DNA of 64,000 bases, taken from the NCBI GenBank assembly GCA_017407995.1, contig JAFQVM010000030.1:175509-239508 (forward strand), given 5' to 3'. Below the pieces are notes generated by a model, which ran no database searches, was not told where the DNA came from, and worked only from the letters and a program-made list of their open reading frames with translations. Of this stretch, positions 59,927 to 64,000 are shown piece by piece; position 1 is the stretch's first letter; every line of letters begins with the position of its first letter. A program made the translations under genes and the position numbers. The stretch is from Clostridia bacterium (lineage in GTDB: Bacteria > Bacillota > Clostridia > Oscillospirales > Acutalibacteraceae).

Positions 59927-60603
59927 TATCGAGCTCCCCCTTCCTTGCGTTGTCTTCTCTTATTGCGGTTGTCATGGAGAACTTCACCCTTGTATACCCA
60001 AACCTTAACGCCTATACGACCGTAAGTTGTCTTTGCCTCAGCAAAACCGTAGTCGATATCAGCTCTGATGGTCTGAAGCGGGATTGTTCCCTCATGATAC
60101 TGCTCTGTACGAGCGATTTCGGCACCGCCCAAACGGCCGGAAACCTGAGTCTTTATACCTCTTGCGCCGAGTCTCATTGCACGTCCGATGGACTGCTTAA
60201 GAGCACGACGGAAGGAAACTCTTCTTTCAAGCTGAGAAGCAATGCTCTCTGCTACGAGCTGTGCGTTAAGGTCAGGCTGCTTAACCTCAATGATGTTAAG
60301 AGAAACCTCTTTACCGCCAAGCTTCTTCTCGCAGATTTTCTTGAGCTTCTCAATCTCTGCGCCGCCCTTACCTATAACCATACCGGGCTTTGCGCAATGG
60401 ATATTGACGTAAACTCTCTTGGAATCACGCTCAATTTCAATCTTTGGCACGCCTGCCGGAGCAAGGAGCTCAAAGAGGAACTCACGAAGTTCATAGTCTT
60501 CAACGAGAGTATCGCCGAAGTTGTTTGCATCAGCATACCAACGTGACTCCCAGTCTTTAATAACACCGATTCTAAGACCGGTGGGATTAATTTTCTGTCC
60601 CAT
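59926..60603 (-). CDS. rpsC: ribosomal protein S3
   Basis: 225 residues: [22 protein letters not shown] domain (about 60-110, [20 protein letters not shown]) and [20 protein letters not shown]. Part of the mRNA entry helicase. Confidence 0.98.
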   Translation of the reverse strand: MGQKINPTGLRIGVIKDWESRWYADANNFGDTLVEDYELREFLFELLAPAGVPKIEIERDSKRVYVNIHCAKPGMVIGKGGAEIEKLKKICEKKLGGKEVSLNIIEVKQPDLNAQLVAESIASQLERRVSFRRALKQSIGRAMRLGARGIKTQVSGRLGGAEIARTEQYHEGTIPLQTIRADIDYGFAEAKTTYGRIGVKVWVYKGEVLHDNRNKRRQRKEGGAR

Positions 60604-60622
60604 AGTTTAACCTCCTCCTCGC

Positions 60623-60970
60623 TTATTCCGCTTCCTTGAGCACAAGGGTGATATGCGACGTCTTCTTGTTGATTCTGAACGCTCTGCCCTGGGCTCTGGG
60701 TCTTATTCTTTTGAGGGTCGGTCCCTGGCTGACAGCGCACTCGCTGACATAGAGAATGGATGTGTCCATGTTCTTATTCTCAGCGTTAGCTATCGCTGAC
60801 TTCAAAAGCTTAAGAAGCGGTTCACACGCAGCCTTGGGCGTGTGTTTGAGGATAGCCAGCGCTTTGTCTGCCGGCTGGTTGCGGATAAGGTCAAGAACTA
60901 TCTGTACCTTGCGGGGAGCAATGCGCACATAGTTTGCCTTAGCAACTGCTTGCAATGTAGTATCTTGCAT
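60623..60970 (-). CDS. rplV: ribosomal protein L22
   Basis: 115 residues: [20 protein letters not shown] and the tunnel-lining loop region [20 protein letters not shown], near the macrolide site. Confidence 0.97.
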   Translation of the reverse strand: MQDTTLQAVAKANYVRIAPRKVQIVLDLIRNQPADKALAILKHTPKAACEPLLKLLKSAIANAENKNMDTSILYVSECAVSQGPTLKRIRPRAQGRAFRINKKTSHITLVLKEAE

Positions 60971-60993
60971 TGTTACACACTCCTTTCGACTGA

Positions 60994-61275
60994 TTATTTA
61001 CCGTTATTTGATGTTTTGGAACCCGCATGACCTCTAAATGTTCTGGTCGGTGCGAACTCACCGAGTTTATGTCCAACCATATCCTCTGTTACATACACGG
61101 GGACATGCTTGCGTCCGTCATGAACAGCAAAGGTGTGGCCGACAAATTCGGGAAAGATTGTAGAGCTGCGGCTCCAGGTCTTAAGAACCTGCTTGTCGCC
61201 GTTCTTGTTCATCTCTACGACTCTCTCGAGCAGTTTAGGCTGCACGAAAGGTCCTTTTTTAATGCTTCTGCCCAT
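60994..61275 (-). CDS. rpsS: ribosomal protein S19
   Basis: 93 residues: [40 protein letters not shown] and [18 protein letters not shown]. Confidence 0.98.
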   Translation of the reverse strand: MGRSIKKGPFVQPKLLERVVEMNKNGDKQVLKTWSRSSTIFPEFVGHTFAVHDGRKHVPVYVTEDMVGHKLGEFAPTRTFRGHAGSKTSNNGK

Positions 61276-61297
61276 TATTTTCTGCTCCTTTCATCGA

Positions 61298-62131
61298 CTA
61301 CTTGCCGTTGCGGCGCTTCACGATAAGCTTATCGGAAGCTTTCTTTGTGGACCTTGTCTTATAACCAAGTGCGGGCTTGCCCCACGGAGTGCAAGGACCG
61401 GGTCTACCAATCGGGCTCTTACCTTCACCACCACCGTGCGGATGGTCGCAGGGGTTCATAACAGAACCACGAACTGTCGGTCTCCAACCCATGTGGCGTT
61501 TACGGCCTGCTTTACCTATCTTAACGTTCTCATGGTCTGTGTTTCCGACCTGGCCGACTGTTGCCATGCAGGATGCGGGAACATTTCTGAGCTCGCCTGA
61601 GGGCAGACGAAGAAGAGCGTAAGGGCCTTCTTTAGCCATAAGCTGAGCAGCGTTACCTGCAGCTCTTGCAAGCTGGCCGCCTCTGCCGGGATAAAGCTCA
61701 ACGTTGTGAACGAAAGTACCGGTAGGAATATTTGTAAGCGGAAGTGCATTACCAACCTTGATGTCAGCACCGGGGCCGGCAACAACTGTGTCGCCTACGC
61801 TCAGACCCGCAGGAGCAAGGATATACCTTTTCTCGCCGTCAGCATACTCAAGAAGAGCTATGTGAGCTGAACGGTTGGGGTCATACTCAAGTGTTTTTAC
61901 TGTTGCAGCAATATCGAACTTATCACGCTTGAAGTCGATAACACGATACTTTCTGCGCTGTCCGCCTCCACGGTGGCGAACTGTGATTCTGCCGTAGCTG
62001 TTGCGTCCGGATTTCTTTGAAAGAGGCTCAAGCAAGCTTCTCTCAGGAGCAACCTTTGACAACTCGGAGTAATCTGTAACCGACATGTCACGACGAGCGT
62101 TTGTAGTCGGCTTATAAACTCTAATCGACAT
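61298..62131 (-). CDS. rplB: ribosomal protein L2
   Basis: 277 residues: [20 protein letters not shown], the SRP-like block [20 protein letters not shown], and [20 protein letters not shown] with the His needed for peptidyl transfer. The ATG after GAGGAGAG is used; 14 earlier in-frame codons are not L2. Confidence 0.98.
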   Translation of the reverse strand: MSIRVYKPTTNARRDMSVTDYSELSKVAPERSLLEPLSKKSGRNSYGRITVRHRGGGQRRKYRVIDFKRDKFDIAATVKTLEYDPNRSAHIALLEYADGEKRYILAPAGLSVGDTVVAGPGADIKVGNALPLTNIPTGTFVHNVELYPGRGGQLARAAGNAAQLMAKEGPYALLRLPSGELRNVPASCMATVGQVGNTDHENVKIGKAGRKRHMGWRPTVRGSVMNPCDHPHGGGEGKSPIGRPGPCTPWGKPALGYKTRSTKKASDKLIVKRRNGK

Positions 62132-62205
62132 TTGTTTCACTCTCCTCATAGCGGCTTTGCGGAGGAATGTCACCCTCCATACTTTACCGCCGGATTATTG
62201 ATTGA

Positions 62206-62502
62206 TTACATCATTCCGTCAAAGAACTCGATTGTCTTTGAGTCCTCAGTCAGTGTGACAACAGCCTTTTTCCAAGATGCTGTGTAGCCCTCGAAGCGGC
62301 CGTATCTGCGCTTTTTGCCTCTGCAGTTGATTGTGTTTACGCTCTTAACTTCTACCTTGAAGAGCTCCTCAACAGCCTTAGCAATCTCGATTTTATTTGC
62401 GTCCTTAGCAACAGAGAAGGTGTACTTCTTTTCTGCTGTACCGAGCATACTTTCCTCGGTGATGATAGGACGAAGGATGATATCCTGTGCTAATTTGCTC
62501 AT
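62206..62502 (-). CDS. rplW: ribosomal protein L23
   Basis: 98 residues: [60 protein letters not shown]. Exit-tunnel protein that docks trigger factor and SRP. Overlaps rplD by four bases. Confidence 0.97.
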   Translation of the reverse strand: MSKLAQDIILRPIITEESMLGTAEKKYTFSVAKDANKIEIAKAVEELFKVEVKSVNTINCRGKKRRYGRFEGYTASWKKAVVTLTEDSKTIEFFDGMM

Positions 62503-63122
62503 GCGTATACCTCCTCAATCTTGGCAACGGCATCCTTGAGAACTACGATTGAGTCGCAGTTGAGAATGTCGTAAACATTGAGTGTATTAACAAGAGTGGT
62601 CTTAACGCCCTTGATGTTGCGTGCGCTTCTGTAAACAGTCTCGTTCTTCTCGGGAAGTACGATAAGTACTTTCTTGCCGGTCTCGAGAGCTGAAAGAACG
62701 CTTACAACTTCCTTGGTCTTAATCTCGTTCATCTCAAGGCTGTCGAGAACGATAAGCTCCTCAGCAGCAACCTTTGAAGAAAGAGCAGACTTCATAGCAA
62801 GTCTTCTGACCTTCTTGTTTACTGTCTTTCCGTATTCACGGGGCTTCGGGCCAAGAGCGATACCGCCGTGTGTCCACTGCGGGCTTCTTGTTGAACCCTG
62901 TCTTGCACGGCCTGAACCCTTCTGTCTCCAGGGCTTCTTTCCGCCGCCGCTGACTTCAGCGCGTGTAAGGGTAGACTGTGTGCCCTGGCGCTGATTTGCC
63001 AAATATGCAACCACGCAAAGGTGCATTGCTGCAACGTTCGGGGTTATTGCGAAAATATCGTCCGAAAGAGCAATGTCGGATACCTTTTTGCCGGTCTTGT
63101 CAAATACTGAATAATTAGGCAT
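62499..63122 (-). CDS. rplD: ribosomal protein L4
   Basis: 207 residues: [40 protein letters not shown] and the tunnel loop region. In E. coli L4 represses the S10 operon; not visible here. Confidence 0.97.
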   Translation of the reverse strand: MPNYSVFDKTGKKVSDIALSDDIFAITPNVAAMHLCVVAYLANQRQGTQSTLTRAEVSGGGKKPWRQKGSGRARQGSTRSPQWTHGGIALGPKPREYGKTVNKKVRRLAMKSALSSKVAAEELIVLDSLEMNEIKTKEVVSVLSALETGKKVLIVLPEKNETVYRSARNIKGVKTTLVNTLNVYDILNCDSIVVLKDAVAKIEEVYA

Positions 63123-63139
63123 TTAACTCTACTCCTTTC

Positions 63140-63775
63140 TTACGCATTCTTAACGCTGTCTTTAATGATTACCAGACCGCCCTTAGGACCGGGGATGCCG
63201 CCCTTGATAGCGATGAGGTTGTTTTCTGCGTCAACCTTGACAATGTCAAGATTCTGGATTGTCACTCTCTCGTGACCAAGGTGTCCTGCAAGTTTCTTTC
63301 CCTTGTAGACTCTTGAGGGGTCGCTACATGCACCAAGTGAACCTGCATGTCTTGCGTTGGGACCTGTACCGTGGCTCATCTTGAGTCTGGAGAAGTTCCA
63401 TCTCTTGATAGCACCTGCTGTTCCCTTACCTTTGCTTGTGCCGACTACATCAACATGGTCGCCTGCTGCGAACACGTCAGCCTTGAGGATATCTCCTACG
63501 TTGAGGCTTTCCTGATTGTCGAGCTTGAATTCTTTGAGAGCCTTCTTGGGGGCTACGTCAGCCTTCTTGAAGTGACCCTGCATGGGCTTGTTTACTCTCT
63601 GGACCTTGACGTCACCGAAACCAAGCTGAATGGCCTCGTATCCGTCGTTTTCAACAGTCTTCTTCATCACAACCGGGCACGGACCTGCTTCGACAACTGT
63701 TACCGGAACTACTTTTCCGTTAGCGTCGAAAATCTGTGTCATGCCGATTTTCTTACCGATGAGAGCTTTTTGCAT
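63140..63775 (-). CDS. rplC: ribosomal protein L3
   Basis: 211 residues: [69 protein letters not shown] is ahead of the ATG; 22 further codons in the frame upstream are not L3. Between it and rpsJ lies a 96-base gap with two small hairpins (GCGC-ATAAA-GCGC and GTTGAC-GAAGA-GTCAAC on the minus strand). Confidence 0.97.
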   Translation of the reverse strand: MQKALIGKKIGMTQIFDANGKVVPVTVVEAGPCPVVMKKTVENDGYEAIQLGFGDVKVQRVNKPMQGHFKKADVAPKKALKEFKLDNQESLNVGDILKADVFAAGDHVDVVGTSKGKGTAGAIKRWNFSRLKMSHGTGPNARHAGSLGACSDPSRVYKGKKLAGHLGHERVTIQNLDIVKVDAENNLIAIKGGIPGPKGGLVIIKDSVKNA

Positions 63776-63871
63776 AATTCCTTTCTCCTCCTTAAGGTTA
63801 TTGGTTGACTCTTCGTCAACATGACCTGCGGCGTTCATCATAGCTGCGCTTTATGCGCATTATATAATGTA

Positions 63872-64000
63872 TTAGAGTTTAATCTCTATATCGACGCCTG
63901 CGGGAAGCTCAAGACCTGTGAGAGCCTCAACTGTTTTTGCTGAGGGTCTGATGATGTCTATAAGCCTTTTGTGTGTACGCTGCTCAAACTGTTCACGGGA
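63872..64000 (-). CDS. rpsJ: ribosomal protein S10, C-terminal part only
   Basis: The last 42 codons are visible: [20 protein letters not shown], then [20 protein letters not shown] and KL before the stop. This is the conserved S10 C-terminus. The gene continues past the window edge and is the first gene of the S10 cluster. Confidence 0.96.
   Translation of the reverse strand, partial: SREQFEQRTHKRLIDIIRPSAKTVEALTGLELPAGVDIEIKL

Noticed and set aside
49311-63841. Long plus-strand reading frames through the ribosomal protein cluster
   Set aside because: They mirror conserved minus-strand genes, have no ribosome binding sites and show no family motifs.
1-64000. CRISPR arrays, prophage or transposase genes
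   Set aside because: No regularly spaced repeats, phage structural genes or transposase motifs were seen; only the small inverted-repeat element at 42682-42803 suggests mobility.

Overview
The window reads as a chromosome segment of a spore-forming, Gram-positive member of the Clostridia, most likely an Oscillospiraceae/Ruminococcaceae-type gut bacterium. The reasons are: sporulation genes (spo0A, spoIVB, a sigma-H-type factor, a SpoIIQ-like M23 protein, Jag/YidC), Gram-positive SOS boxes, TTGACA-17-TATAAT promoters, GGAGG ribosome binding sites, threonine-rich lipoproteins, and a Re-citrate-synthase-type enzyme in place of a classical citrate synthase. Everything here is read by eye from sequence. 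No database search was run, so family names rest on recognised motifs, length and gene order.

Layout. 1-2380: 5' part of spo0A with its promoter and a 0A box, spoIVB, and a small lipoprotein. 2393-6392: a four-gene operon of two Gfo/Idh/MocA oxidoreductases and two sugar-isomerase-like TIM barrels, from one promoter overlapped by a palindrome. 6551-7635: an unassigned structured RNA with a strong terminator, then the M23 protein. 7716-13950: Eis-like acetyltransferase, GrpB and MnmA, a PHP phosphoesterase behind a structured leader, and the Re-citrate-synthase-like gene. 13980-16312: zinc-ribbon protein, a degenerate tRNA-like element, the sigma factor, and LexA-controlled dinB. 17001-21988: the run DUF951-prfA-sua5-coaE-lytic transglycosylase-M18 peptidase. 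22098-25196: S1-domain protein and two secreted Thr-rich proteins. 25275-29810: YfbR-like nucleotidase, MgtC-like protein, and a Crp/Fnr regulator with an NMT1/SsuA-type ABC importer. 29832-35190: cupin and membrane protein pair, lexA, serine hydrolase, YhhN protein and a hypothetical. 35196-41025: LCP cell-wall protein, then the rpmH-rnpA-yidD-yidC-jag operon facing away from dnaA. 41074-45240: purF, a DUF6440 protein, an inverted-repeat element, ftsY, rdgB, yhbY and a small membrane protein. 45355-48169: rpsO and pnp, each with a structured leader. 48175-49139: a DeoR/XRE regulator pair. 49255-64000: the S10-spc-alpha ribosomal cluster on the minus strand, from rplQ back to the 3' end of rpsJ.

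How it fits together. Most of the window is housekeeping: translation, protein targeting (SecY, FtsY, YidC), RNA turnover and repair. The accessory content is small: the oxidoreductase/isomerase operon, the ABC importer with its self-regulated Crp-type activator or repressor, the DeoR/XRE pair, and several secreted proteins. The less ordinary signals are non-coding: the RNA at 6551-6711, the leader at 10673-10830, the tRNA-like element at 14273-14343, the inverted-repeat element at 42682-42803 and the hairpin before pnp.
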